A DNA stretch of 64,000 bases from Hexactinellida sp. DTS-2022 (lineage: Eukaryota; Porifera; Hexactinellida): positions 1,860,001 to 1,924,000 of the forward strand of contig JAPNXP010000003.1 in NCBI GenBank assembly GCA_028753945.1, in the 5' to 3' direction. Below the pieces are notes generated by a model. It was not told the DNA's origin, did no database searches, and saw only the letters and a list, made by a program, of their open reading frames with translations. The translations under genes and the position numbers were made by a program. The first letter of the stretch is position 1. Each line of letters begins with the position of its first letter. This document shows positions 11,542 through 23,544 of this stretch, in pieces.

Positions 11542-12085
11542 CACTAACCGGCCAAAAGTATTTGAACAGCAATAATTTGTATTCAGACATTTGAGGTTAT
11601 ACAAGCATAATAACATTAGCAGATGCAACAAAATGGCTATTTACATGAAACGATATGTAAAGTATAATAAAACAGGAAAATTTTCGAATTTAAATTTTTA
11701 TGGAGGCGTTAAACTCATTAAATATTTAATTTATTATCATTAAGATGCAATGTTAATATATTAATTCTGATAGCAGATTTGAATTTCTCATGGTTAAATG
11801 ACTCTAAGTGCAAAATTTCAAATCAATCCGTATATTTTCTACAGTGATACAGTAACATTTCAATTTGTGCCACTTATGCCACAAGTGGCACGTGGCAGAA
11901 ACACTTATGCCACTTCAAGGATATTTTATGAATTTATTTGAAATCATAATATTTTGTGATGTATATCTATAATAAGATATTTATAGTAATTTCAGAGTAG
12001 TTTAGATAGCCGTTAATAAGTTACTAGACGAGTATTGTGTGTGCATTGAAATCTCTGATGTTCAAATACTTTTGGCTGGCCAGTG
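11542..12085. mobile_element. Tc1/mariner-like MITE, copy 1
   Basis: TIRs are CACTAACCGGCCAAAAGTAT and the complement CACTGGCCAGCCAAAAGTAT, flanked by TA on both sides. A second copy is at 58998-59577. The body carries repeated short motifs (GTGCCACTTATGCCAC) but no ORF. Confidence 0.85.
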
Positions 12086-12319
12086 TACGTGGAGCTCTTA
12101 GATTATTTTGTAGTACACTTAATTATGTTTTAGATATGATAACATCAAAACTATACCAGTGACACGTACTTACCATAAATACACTCCAATAAGTGCAAAA
12201 TCTATAGGAGGAAAGCGAATTAGTGACCAATTAGATTACACAATGACATATGAATTTAAATGAAATCGTGTGACAAACTCTAAATATTCTACACAGCTGC
12301 CATACATAATTAACTATAG

Positions 12320-12570
12320 GTAATTATGTCGTATGGATGTATGACAAAGATTGGTATATTTGTGTGATTAAAGAAGTCTGTGAGGAAGAAGGTGATATAG
12401 AAGTCAGCTTTATGCATCCAAAAGGACCAGGGCGTCCTGAAAATAGTATCTATTGGCACTCAAAAGCAGACGTTTGTTATGTCCCTAAAAATGATGTAAT
12501 AGGCTATATATCCACTCCAAAAACTTCTTCAAAACGTGCAAGGAAGTCAAAATCTCATCGATGGACATGA
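12320..12570 (+). CDS. Exon-like ORF with WYI...VSFMHPKGP...WHSKADVCYVP domain
   Basis: The frame opens at an AG acceptor (ACTATAG ending 12319), runs NYVVWMYDKDWYICVIKEV, VSFMHPKGPGRP, WHSKADVCYVPKNDVIGYI, and ends in a Lys/Arg/Ser tail before TGA. The pattern WYIG-x-V-x(n)-E-x(n)-V-x-FMHPHGP-x(n)-W-x(n)-D-x-C-W-VP occurs at the C-terminus of many uncharacterised, apparently transposon-linked proteins of invertebrates. I recognise the motif from such proteins but know no function. The ORF lies in the centre of the foldback element and is probably the last exon of its lost transposase, or a captured host exon. Confidence 0.55.
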
Positions 12571-12653
12571 AGCTAATTACTGATTTTCAAATGTAGCAAG
12601 AGATTAAATTGTAAATATATAAACGTACGGAATCCATTTGGAAATACAGGATA

Positions 12654-12949
12654 CCCTCGCTAATCCGAACCCTCGCTAGTCCGAACAGGAGATACCTAAA
12701 TATTTTTCATATAAAAGAGGGTAAATCATAAATATTTGTATATATAATACATTGAAATTATACAAAAATAAGTATCAGGTAGTGTACTATATGATTTGTA
12801 TGGATTAAATAGAGTGGGTCGGATTATTGGGGTCTCATTTTATAGATGTCTATAGAAATGTATTACATCCCTACCCAGAACGAATTCACTAATCGGAAGA
12901 GATTTTAGTTGAATCGGAGCACCTATGTTAGGATTAGCAGGGGGTACTG
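12654..12949. mobile_element. pogo-like MITE (TA target)
   Basis: The left end CCCTCGCTAATCCGAACCC and right end AGGATTAGCAGGGGGTACTG are approximate inverted repeats flanked by TA. Related to 6046-6481. Confidence 0.6.
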
Positions 12950-14639
12950 TATATATGAATATTACATCAAAGACAATTATCAAATCATGAATTATAAGCA
13001 ATCTTAATTATTTGAATAATAATGTAAATAACAAATACATTGGTATTAATTAGGCCGAAATAACAGTGTGATAACGGCCATTAGTTAACGTAAGTAAGTT
13101 CACAGTTAATTTGTTCAATCAATTGCATTCCAATTATACATTGCAACAATACTAATGCACTTAATGCACTTAATTAACATGTGTAGTGTATCGGAGGTCA
13201 AACATACCACAAACCACAAATTTCTGATACATACGTATATCAATTGTATAATGGTGTTGGAATGAGTGATAATCAAGGAATTACCCAGGAGCGCGAGACG
13301 CTCCTTTTGGAGTATGATTTTTGGAAAATTGGAATTTAGGAGCGCGAAAATTTGGAATCCTCTCCTATACGGTAACAATAATTTGTGATTTAGGCGTATG
13401 AAATTGCATCAGACCAGGATTAGGAGCGTATTTACAAATGGCTGTATAATACACTGGTGATAATAATTATTTAAATATGAAATATTTATCAATATGATAA
13501 AAATAGAGTAAGGTTCTAGCCGGTATTCGATTTTTATAAAGAACATTAATAAGTTGTACTATCACATAAATAGCGTTAGAGGACAAAAATGTGAATAACT
13601 CAATGGGAAGATATGGAAACCATAATGAAATTTTCTACACAATGACTTAAGACTACATAGAATAAATTACCAAAAAATAAAAGAGATCCGAAGATATACA
13701 TTTTTGCTACGTCATGGTTCCGGTTCCACTTCCGGTATTGGTTTCAGTTCTAATTTTCACTAATAAAAACAACTGATAACTTAATATATCCATCTGATTT
13801 GAATTCTCCATATATAAAAACATAAGTATAGCAATTTTTAAAAGAATTGGATAATTATATCAAAAGTTATACGAGTTTGAAGTGAGATGGTGCTTCAACA
13901 TTTTGAAAAATGTTTGTATAATCAACAACAAAAATGAAAATTTGTGACGTCATAATTCAAAAACCACTCTACCGATTAGTCTAAAATTTTGAGGAAAGTA
14001 TTGACTTGCTTGTAGCTTGTTACACAGCAATTTACAGACAAATCGATTGATAGTGGTGAAATGACTGGTCGACTTGACATGGAATTCCCCAGTATGAGAA
14101 TCTAAATGTCACATTATGAAGTTCACCTATTATTTGGAACTATATGAAGGTACTAAATAGGATGACTAAATAGGATGTACATCATGTATAGATATGTACA
14201 CGTATGTATCTACATTGCAATGTATTGTCTCGTCTACTCGTATAATTGTCAATAAAATGTTTTGGTTCAACACGTAAACTATTGATTCAACAAGTTGTCA
14301 ACTATTGATATTGTGAATGGACCGTATTTCTGAGAGTAAGGTAGCCTTAGGTAGGGTTTCGTCCTAAAAGAATGGTCGGGATTCGGAATAGCGGGTGTCC
14401 AGGATTCTGAAATAATTTAATGTTAATTTCTATAGTGTATAATAAATACGTTTAACCATAAATTAATGGGTAGAATTTTAATCTTTCGGATTTCCACTAC
14501 ATAAAGGTTTTTAAAATTCCCGGCTAGATCCCGGTAAATTCAGGTGTTCCCGGCAATAATCGGGATCCCGGCAAAATAACCAAATCCCGGCAAAACCGGG
14601 AATTAACCGGGATTCCCGGTTGATCCCTAGCAGGGGTAG

Positions 14640-15245
14640 TCTATTTATACTAGATTTTAGCATACGCTGATGTTGCTCTTGTTGTTTTCTTTTAATTCAA
14701 GCCTCATTGATTCAGCATCATTTTCAAATCACATATATTACACATAATGCAACTCCCAAATCCTTCCTCTCCAATATACGACGCAAATAATGTGAACATA
14801 GCTAAAGTAATCTAGACATGAATGAGCTCCTGATGTTTCTAGCTGGCAAACTGGACAAACAGTACTTCTAGAAGCGGTCGGTTGAATCTCGTGTACTGTA
14901 CTGTTGATAAAGTTATCAATGTCTGGGCAACTAGTAGTAACTGGAGGAAATTTTGAACTGTAAGGCTCATATGTAGATGATTATCTGTAAACACGAGCAG
15001 GTTGGAAGGATAAGCAGGCTGAGAGATGTCTTATAGATAAGTGTCTGTATAATTTGACTGAAATAAATTGTTGTTAATATCTTGCTCAGATGTTTCTAGT
15101 GAGTATGATGGTATATGAAGGGGAGGAGTTAAAGCTTGAGGATTTATTTGATTTATCTCATTTACTACTTGTTAATAGTCCCCTTCTGTCACAATACTAC
15201 TGGCTACTTCATCTGGAATGCCCTGGTGGGAAAGGCCTATTAATC
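14640..15245 (-). pseudogene. Ginger/KRBA2-type Zn-binding block
   Basis: On the minus strand the upstream part reads IGLSHQGIPDEVASSIV TEGDY, a spacer, then CPVCQLETSGAHSC and, after a shift, GEEGFGSCIMC. The CxxC...ETSGAHxC...C pattern matches the cysteine-rich block that follows the integrase in KRBA2-like proteins. Stops and frameshifts break it. It sits between the P-element insertion (upstream) and the hAT element 9614-14629 (downstream). Confidence 0.55.
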
Positions 15246-15247
15246 TG

Positions 15248-15855
15248 GGGCCTTATTCACTAAACTTCTTAAACTTAGTTTGTGCTTAAACTAAGCATAA
15301 AGTTAGTTTGTGCTTAGTTCAAACTAAGTTTAAGCACAAACTAAGTCTGTATTCACAAAGCAAAACTAAGCTCAAACTAAGTCTAAACTTAGTTTGAACT
15401 TAGTTTGTGCTTAGTTTAGAGATAAAACTTAGTTCTCGCTTAGTTTTCTGTTGAAAAGTAAACAAAAAGTTATGTCTACTTCTTACCAAACTTAACTGAA
15501 TATTTCACGATAATATACTTGTATTTTACAATTATTTAATTTATTTACGAATTATTTATCGTAACTTTTCGTGGTTCTATCACTAATAGTGGTTGAATCA
15601 CTCTGAGTTTAGTTTTGAGAAGTTAAGATAACTTCGCAAAAAGGAGTAATTACTTAGTTTAGACTAAGTTTAACTTTAAGTTTAAGTTTAAGCAAAACTA
15701 AGTCAATACTTAGTTTAGACTAAGTTTAAGTTTAAGTTTAAGCAAAAACTAAGTTTTTGGATAAGTTTTGGGAAGTTAAATAAACTTAGCATAAACTAAG
15801 TCGAGGCTTAGTTTAAACTAAGTTTAAGTTTAAGAAATGTTAGTGAATAAGGCCC
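15248..15855. mobile_element. MITE rich in AAACTTAG/CTAAGTTT motifs
   Basis: Perfect TIRs GGGCCTTATTCACTAA and TTAGTGAATAAGGCCC, possibly flanked by CTG on both sides. Both halves are filled with many copies of AACTTAGTTT and its complement, making the whole element strongly self-complementary. It sits at the left edge of the palindrome that received the P element. Confidence 0.7.
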
Positions 15856-15871
15856 CTGGTCGTTGAAATCC

Positions 15872-16157
15872 CAAAATGGGTCATACCTAGAAAAAATTCA
15901 TACAAAGCGTATTTTAGTATCACTAGAAGCGGAATTTTTCGTAGAATAACATATCCAAAATCCGCTAAAATCCGTTTTGGGGAAATTTTTTTACACGGGT
16001 GGCAGTGTCGGCCATTTCATAGTAAATCGCCGACATTTTCGTAACTAACTTTCTCAAATCAAATCTAATCAAATTAAATCACCATATTTGTACTCAGCGA
16101 AAAATTTCCAGCAATTTGATATCTCACATGACAACATTTAGAGGATTTTTTCCATAG
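15872..16157. repeat. Left arm of a palindrome split by a P element
   Basis: This block is repeated inverted at 23545-23823 with few differences (for example AGAAGCGGAATTTTTCGTAG and GGCCGACACTGCC). The two arms appear to be one ~600-bp foldback element whose centre was hit by the 7-kb P element and a hairpin MITE. Confidence 0.75.
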
Positions 16158-16162
16158 CAACG

Positions 16163-16486
16163 CTGGAATGTTTCAAAAATATGTCAGGAATGTGCGAACA
16201 TTCCATTCTCAAATTGTTAGCCCATCCAATCTTGTGACCCAACTCGACCAACTCGACTAGTAGAATTATACACATATCGACCCTCTAAAATGGGATTTGA
16301 CGAGATTTATCTGAAAATCTTCAATTTTAGTTTAATCTCGAATAATCTCGACAAATCCCATTTTAGAGGGTCGACATGTGTATAATTCTACTAGTGGAGT
16401 TGTACGAGGGGTCACTAGATTGGATAGGCCCACAATTTGAGAATGGAATGTTCTAACATTCCTGACATATTTTTGATACATTCCAG
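16163..16486. mobile_element. 324-bp hairpin MITE
   Basis: Almost the entire length is an inverted repeat beginning CTGGAATGT, with inner arms containing CGACCCTCTAAAATGGGATT. The loop is about 30-40 bases near 16320. Confidence 0.75.
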
Positions 16487-17828
16487 GTCACAATGGGAAT
16501 TTAGGTGGAAATAGGATAAAATTATCATTCTCTTGAAACTTGAATTCGTGCTTACCACTGAATTCAGATTATCAAATAACCTAGTAATGCATAATTTCAA
16601 TCCGATCTAAGAAATCTTTTCGTTGTTATGACTATTCAAAGTATTAGATTTTTGACAATTCGAATTTCTATTTTGCGTTTATAGAAAGTTACTAATGCTT
16701 CATTGCAGATTTTGAGAACACTGTTCTTGAGAATGACTTCTCTTTTGAATATTCTGATATACATGGATTAATTACATATATTAGATATCATAATAACATC
16801 TCAGTATGAATTGATTATGGGGTGTGGCTAACGGACAAATATACGATTCGGACAATAAATTCTTGCTTAGTCCCCCTCCTTCAAGGTGATGGGAAATATC
16901 GTGTCCAGGCTCACGCGTTTTTTTTTGTGTTTTTAATGTAAAGTCGACATATTTAACTTCAATATAAACCATATTCCAGATGCGCTAAATTTTGCCCACA
17001 GATATTTTCCTTTGATATTAATAAATTTTTTAAGATAAGTGATTCAAGTAAAAATTATTCTCCTTCAATTGAAATTATACTCCTTCAATTAAAATTATAC
17101 TCCTTCAATTAAAATTATTTCTTAGCATAACAAGGAAGCTTTACTAATTTCTTAACTCGAATCCAGTGAGTTAGGGGTTACAATGAATTAGAATCTGACT
17201 AATATCAAACAATTCGGTGTCAATTTGATGAATTAAAGTTTAGCAGGGAGCTGAACTGTCGGCAAATTAGTGGAGACATACTTTTACATACTCAGATCTC
17301 AACAATATTGTCAAAGATAGGTTCTACTAGCTCTAAAACCTAGGTGATGTAATATTCTTATAAAATAGTTTCTAAATGCGCGAAAAGGCGCGACATAGAT
17401 TACTTAATAACTTGAACCATAGCCTACTATACATAAGGCCTCACAGTAAAATATGAAATCTGGACCAGTGGCCGCCGGGAAACGAAATTTCAATTTTTTA
17501 TCAAATTTAGTGACATTCCGCTTAAAAACAGATATTCCGGTGACTAGCAGTCTATATCTATCGAAAAATATGCATATTAACCACAAAAGCTAATTTTAGA
17601 ATTTTGCGTTGTTATTCACCCATAATATAAATAAGTGGTTTATGGTATATAACATACATAGCAAATTTATACTTTTATTACGCTCTACAGCTAAATAATC
17701 CATCTTGTTATTTATTTATGTCATTCCCATTAGTCCAATACCCCTACAGAGCCCATTTCCCTATTAATTAATTAACCTTATAATTTGATTTATGCTACTA
17801 CCATTAATTTATTAGTTTTTTTCTAACG

Positions 17829-19235
17829 ATGCCCAACAGTTGTGCCGTTTTCGGATGCTAAATCAACTACAACGACGATCACCGTGTCCCAGTTTTTAAA
17901 CTACCTACGAAACCAGATGACCTAAGACACAGATGGCTTCAGGTTCTTCGGAGAGACGATTTACAATCATTCAAGGGGGTTTACGTGTGTGTAAATCATT
18001 TTCGCCAGGAGGATGTTGAGTATACTCACAAAGTTCCAAACGGAGATGGTACTTATCGTGAAATTCCAAGAGTCAACCCAAAGCTAAAAGATGGTGCCGT
18101 TCCAGTTTTTCTTCCAGCACACCCTTCAATCTGTTCTCAATCTATTAGCTCCAAAAAGCGCAGATGTGTGTCACCTACCTCAAAAGATGAGGAAATGTTC
18201 AATGAAGCATTAACACTTAGCCTGGCATCTGAGAGCGAAGAGAAAGAGAAATATCATATCAATTGTTTCCAGGATATCCAAGCTAAGTTACCTTTGCTTT
18301 CCCTACCTAAAACATGGTCTTTATGGTACCCAGATGATCATAGTCTAATTTATATGCTACCTCTACTGACAGAACCCAATATCATTGTCAACACCCATAT
18401 ATTAGTGTCCTTCGATTTGTCAGTTAGAGCTTATCGTAATGGAGAAATTTTATCAATTCCAATTTGCTCAATCAGCGATATACGACACCTTGAATCAATT
18501 CTCTGTGAGATTTCTATATCCCCTCGTCCTGTTCTGTCCACTGAATCTGTTTCAAAGACCGTTAATCAGACTTTATCATTAGCGAAGGACAATAGCCAAC
18601 TACTCATTAACAAAGTACTTTCATCTAATGGTGAATTAGAGTAACTGATTCCCTCGAAATATCCAGGCTTCAATTCATCCAATGTCAGCTTGAAAACAGT
18701 ATTGTACCCAAAAACAGGCGGAGGTACAACATCCTCACACAGGTTATGGCACTTAAAGCACATTTAATTTCACCAGCATGTTATAAGTATCTTCAACAAA
18801 TGGCTTGCCTATCTCTGCCTCATGTCAACACTTTGGAGAAGTTGTATTCTTCATTCGGACTTGAGTGTGAATTCTTTCCTTTCCTCAAGCAAGCGACAAA
18901 TTCTTTCACTGAAGCTGAGAAACATATCGTTATGCAAATGGACGAAATTCACGTAAAATCTCATGTCACATATAAAGGAGGCAGGATATGTGGTTCTAGT
19001 CTAAGTCCAGAAGATCCAATAAAGACTGTATTCGCTATTATGGTACCAAGTCTCCAGAAAAAATGTTCTACTATAGTTCGTCTATTACCATGTGCCTCTC
19101 TTTCCGCTGAGAAGATATTCCCCATCATACTCGCTTGTATTAAAGATATCGAAACTTGTGGTTTATGTGTCGATGTAATCTCAACAGATAACTATCCTCT
19201 TAACGTCAAGTTATTCAAACTATTCTCTCCTGTTG
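17829..19235 (+). pseudogene. P-element transposase: THAP domain and first catalytic region
   Basis: The ATG at 17829 starts a THAP zinc finger: CAVFGC near residues 5-10, W near residue 37, CVNHF, and the closing AVPVFLP (18090-18108). An in-frame TAA follows the second Cys (17859). The frame stops again after NGELE at 18642, where KYPGF follows, and it shifts near 18740. It resumes with KYLQQMACLSLP, MQMDEIHVK (RNase H-like acidic residue) and ISTDNYPLN. The exon ends LFSPVG|GTAAG at 19235. P transposases use this THAP domain to bind subterminal DNA. At least three defects make it a pseudogene. Confidence 0.85.
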
Positions 19236-20235
19236 GTAAGCTTGCACAGTGGTTTATTGACAGGGAGTTGGACAATTTTTTACCTATTCTGATCTCTTCA
19301 AAAACGTTTTAATCGTGTTCAGCATAATCGTGAACCTAGGTAACTGTTTTTACAGTTTAAAATTCCGAGTAGAATTAGAAATATGATGCAGTGTCTATAG
19401 TTTCAATGACTAAATAAAATTGAAGAAATTTTGTGGTTAACTATTATGAATCATTTCATGCTCGTTTCGATCACAATTAGCTAATACTTTCACAGTGTTT
19501 AATTATAGTTTATATCATCCTAAAAATGTTGAATACTCTTCATTGAATTATTTCTCCTTTAGTATAATTATCATTGCATATTATGATTAGCTGGAAGTGT
19601 CCGAACTGCTAAATTCCATGTATTGGTATTGCGTAAACTTGTAGTGTCGTGTCGTGTCGTTTTACTAGCACTATTTTTATATAAAGTTTAAGTATATAGC
19701 TTGAATTTTAACCACTTTCCAGCCCCGCGCAACCGCGCGCAAAATATAATCTACTTGTCTATACACGGGAGCTTTGAAGATTTATATGAAGATTTTAATT
19801 TCTTTTTCAAAATTTCATCAATTAGTAAACTAAATGAATAATTTAGAAGCGTGGGATTACCTTTCAACCAAGGAAACTATACGGGTTGCTGTAAATGTAA
19901 TAGAAAATGCAAGGGTGATCAAATGCCAAAATTGGAACAAGAAAAACTGGTCGAACCGTTGATGCTAAAAAAGCTGGTTATTTGACTGGCCTAGGCTCTC
20001 GAATTACATTATCAACTTAATTTATATCTACACCATGCATTTATTTAGAGATGCATATAAATGAATTAGCTCTAGTTTATTTGAACTACTAATTTAGCAA
20101 TTATTTGTGAAATTATGGGAATAAATAAAACACTATGACGTCATAACTTAAAAATTTGAAGCCGTACTAATTTTCTGAGTCCATAAATGGATTCACAGGT
20201 ATAGATAACCCATGAGTATATAATACATTTTATAG
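19236..20235 (+). other. Intron of the P transposase
   Basis: It runs from the GTAAG donor at 19236 to TTTTATAG at 20235. It contains GTGTCGTGTCGTGTCG and CCGCGCAACCGCGCG motifs that echo 22060-22155, so it may hold part of another P-type non-autonomous copy. Confidence 0.55.
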
Positions 20236-20726
20236 GTCTATCTGCTCTGGAAATACCTACTTCCTGTGAATGATCCAAATAAACCACTGTGGCTTGAAAC
20301 ATGTGTACCTCATCCTTGTGTTCCTAACAGGCCTCTGTATCTCACTTTCGATTTCGTCCATATTTTGAAATCTGTACGAAACAATTGGCTAAATCTGAAG
20401 TCCAGTTATAAGTGTTTTTTCTACCCCGATTTTGACGATATTGGATTTGATTATTGTTCATTTCCTTTAAAGGGTGCTGCGCTTCTTTCCAAGATGTACG
20501 AGCCCTTTATAGCTCAGAGATGGAGAGTCTTGCAAAATTATCCCCGCGGTTGACATTTAAATCATGTTATCCTTCTGTATTGGAACGCCAAAATGTCAAA
20601 TTAGTCCTGAAAGTAATCCATTAGTCCACGATTGCTGCTCTAGCTCTTCAAAATGATCAACGTTGCAGTGAGTTGAAAACAAACACCTCTAGTTTCGTCA
20701 AAATTCTACTCACGTTATGGAACATG
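20236..20726 (+). pseudogene. P-element transposase: middle exon
   Basis: After the acceptor the frame reads PNRPLYLTFDFVHILKSVRN NWLN, the DxxHxxKxxRNNWL motif strongly conserved in P transposases. After a shift near 20540 it continues as LSPRLTFKSCYPSVLERQNV and, past one TAG, KILLTLWNMFNVN. The exon probably ends near 20726 (AAT|GTAAAT). Confidence 0.75.
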
Positions 20727-20820
20727 TTTAATGTAAATGTTCCATATAGCTTATTCGTTTAAATGATTCTTAATGTCGCCCTTTCACAGTTAATGACGTA
20801 CGCTTTATCTTTTTAACCAG

Positions 20821-22916
20821 GATAGTAAATTGGCTAGAGACTTGGGAATCACACTCTTTGAAAGATGGCAAATTGAGCAAGCAAACTTTTACAAGCTTAA
20901 GACACACGTGCATTGTACTCCCTCAAATAGTTAATTATCTAACTGGACAGTGTGGATATGCTTACATTTTAACACGTTTCTTACAAACATCCACTAAAGC
21001 ACCATTTCGGACTTTATCGGATGATGTCTGGATCAAATTACCATGTTTCGACCTTCAAATTTTAGAAGCTGAACGTCGTTTGAAGATCTCCATTCTATTA
21101 ACTCTATTTTCTAATACCAACACTCAACCATCCAGCCAGATTTCTATGGAGGAATTTATTCAGTCTTTCTCTCCCATTTATAGCGTACATACAGATACAG
21201 AAATTGACATTGATCCTTTTCTTGATGCTCTATCAGATGTATCAGCCATTGAGTGCGAAACCCCAAAACTCCAGTCACTAGCTTTTATTGCTGGGTATGC
21301 TGCCTACCAATACCTTAAGCATTCTTCACCGTGCTTAATATGCCGAGATCTTTTAATTATCGACAAAGATATTCTAGTAGATGAATCCTTCGAATTCCGG
21401 TACCAACTACTGCAGCTTTCTGATCGTGGTGGTCTAAAGTATCCTTCAGAGCTTGCATTGGAATCTTTAATTATTGTTTGGAAGATTCTAACTATAATCC
21501 AAAGTAATAGTGAACTTATGTCCCTGTTGATAGAAGGTCAAACTAGAAAGATTTAGTAACACTTGCTTTTGGCTCCCTAACTGGTCTTGATAGTGGTTTT
21601 GAAGGTTGGAGAACTACTTGTCCTTCTTGTAATGTGAAAGGTTCAACCATACAGTGGGCATTTTGGTGGAAATAGGATACTTTTTTCTTAACCTCAGATC
21701 ACTTAGTAATTTCCTCCATTGAATTCAGCGTATCTTCAATCATAGGAATGCAAATTTTCAAGCATATTTACTTAGCACTTTTGTTGTTATGGTGATGATT
21801 GCTAGCGACATTTTGAACAATAGGAATTTAATTTTGTGGTTTATCAAATTGACTATGTTTCATTTCAATGTAATATGTACAAGTCTTAGTAATTGAGTAA
21901 TTGATTTCAAGTAGATTTTATATCTATATATAACTACATCGATTTAATTGATTTGACCTTCTTTCAACATGCTTTGTTTCTTGACCTCGACCTTTCTTAT
22001 CATACAATTTCGGACAACAAATAATCATTTAGTCCGCCATCTAAAAGGTGATGGGATTTATAGTGTCGCGTCGTGTCGTGAAGTCTGTACTGTTTTAAAG
22101 TGTTGGTTATAGACTGATATTTAAAATACAAAAGTATTTTACCCCGCGCGGAGGCGCGCTGAACACTTTATTTTATAAATGGATAAACCACTTCAGTAAA
22201 TATATAGCATCACTTTCAATCGAGAAGCTCTTGAATTTCTCAAAATGCAACCTTTGTGAGAGAAGCTTCCAATCCAGTGACTTTATGGATTACGATCATT
22301 TGGAATCTGACTAATATCAAACAATTCGGTGTCAATTTGGTGAATTAAAGTTTAGCAGGGAGCTGAACTGTCGGCGAATTAGTGGAAACATACTTTTTTG
22401 CATACTCAGATGTCAATAATATTGCCAAAACTGTGTTCAACTTGTCTAAAACCTAGGTGTGCAATATTCTTATAAAAAAGTATCTAAATGCGCGAAAAGG
22501 GGCAACGTGGGTCACTTAATAACTTTGAACCATATATATTAGGATTTTTGAAATAATTACACCTCGTTCTAGAAATATAATCAATAATCATGGGTGAACA
22601 ATAAAATCTTTGTTAACAAACCTAAATATAATTTAGGACAGAATTAACATGAATTGTTTAGAACTACGTTTAGGAGACTACGTACATCATTTTTGATGAT
22701 GCCATTCAGTTTGCAGCTACCGATAACCTATATGTCAATAATACTTCATTAGAGTCTATCTAGATAGTTTTCCTATTTCCACTTACACCCCTGAAAATGC
22801 CCACTGTGAACCATTCTATCAAGTCTCGTTCGGAGTGAAGCAAATTGTCTAATTGCTAATCTTGTCAAGAATTACAATTCGAGCCTTACTTTAAAGGGAT
22901 TAGAAAAGCGGAAATA
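20821..22916 (+). pseudogene. P-element transposase: C-terminal exon, split by a P-type MITE
   Basis: The acceptor TTTTTAACCAG at 20820 opens VNWLETWE, then TFTSLRHTCIVLPQIVNYL, LQILEAERRLK, LQSLAFIAGYAAYQYLK and ESLIIVWKIL. This is the C-terminal helical region of P transposases. The glycine-rich DNPLEHHFG-type stretch expected here is missing, although copy 2 (35460-35520) keeps it. A TAG occurs at 21554; CPSCNVKGST follows and the frame resumes beyond the 21651-22808 insertion as NLVKNYNSSLTLKGLEKRK before the stop at 22914. Clearly non-functional. Confidence 0.8.
21651..22808. mobile_element. P-type MITE inside the P transposase
   Basis: Ends CAGTGGGCATTTTGGTGGAA and CACCCCTGAAAATGCCCACTG are inverted repeats related to the ends of the host P element. 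AACCAT flanks both sides. The body is homologous to 57407-58555 and to the host element's own non-coding ends. So a derivative of the family jumped into its own transposase gene. Confidence 0.75.
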
Positions 22917-23544
22917 GAAAAAGTTCGATTCCTGATTATTTAGATACGAGTTAGTTGTCTTATGTGAAGTAACTATATCTACCAGAGTAAATAGAGGTTT
23001 TCTTGTAGTTTCTGTATTGTGTATGTTATGTGACTGTATTCAAACTCACAAAGTAATAAGATTAATGGTATAATGAGAGTATACGTATTACTTTATTACA
23101 GTTGCTAGTTATTGAGGTAGCTGTTTTTAAGCAGTAAGTCACTATATTTGATCTAAAATTGCAATACCATAATTTTCGTTTCCCGGCGGCGACCGCATCC
23201 CTGGTCCAGATTTCATATTTTACTGTGAGGCCTTATGTATAGTAGGCTATGCTTGAACCATATATATTTGGATTTTTGAAAAAATTACACCTTGTTCAAG
23301 AAATATAATCAATAATCATAGGTGAACAATACAAATTTTGTTAACAAACCTAAAGTATATTTTAAGATAGAATTAACATGAATTGTCTAGAACTACGTTT
23401 AGGTGAATACGTACATCATTTTTGATGATGCCATTCAGTTTGCAGCTACCGATAACCTTTATGTCATTAATACTTCATTAGAGTCTATCTAGCATAGTTT
23501 TCCTATTTCCACTTGCACCCCTGAAAATTCCCACTGCACAGGTT

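Larger units (their letters stand above)
10337..14090. mobile_element. 3.75-kb foldback element with ~1-kb TIRs and one captured exon
   Basis: The left arm from 10337 (GGGAAATTCCATGTCAAGTC) is repeated inverted in the right arm ending at 14090, with only scattered differences over roughly 1 kb (to ~11335 and from ~13085). Flanks AGTA at 10333-10336 and 14091-14094 suggest a 4-bp TSD. Identical small open frames in the two arms (11048-11257 and 13115-13378) are just the mirrored TIR. The unique centre holds a Tc1-type MITE, an exon-like ORF (12320-12570) and a pogo-like MITE. The superfamily is unknown. Confidence 0.85.
9614..14629. mobile_element. 5-kb hAT-type element with an 8-bp TSD
   Basis: Ends are TAGGGATCGACCGGGA and the complement of TAGGGATCAACCGGGA. 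Subterminal GCCGGGATT and TTCCCGG repeats occur on both sides. Flanks are GCAGGGGG (9606-9613) and GCAGGGGT (14630-14637). Removing it restores a continuous minus-strand Ginger-like reading frame. Most of its length is the foldback element 10337-14090. The rest shows GAATTCGGCCT-type short repeats near 9700-9790 and 10150-10230, and no transposase. Confidence 0.75.
16489..23538 (+). mobile_element. P-type transposon, 7 kb, defective
   Basis: Ends are CACAATGGGAATTTAGGTGG and the complement of CAGTGGGAATTTTCAG. A transposase-less relative with the same ends is at 57407-58555. The interior encodes a THAP-domain P transposase pseudogene (17829-22916) with a second P-type MITE at 21651-22808. CAGGT occurs next to both termini and may be a partial target duplication. 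It splits both a palindrome and the Ginger-like integrase. Confidence 0.7.

Noticed and set aside
11048-13378. Two near-identical small ORFs (11048-11257 + and 13115-13378 -)
   Set aside because: They are the same stretch of the mirrored ~1-kb TIR read in opposite directions; no motif, no codon evidence.
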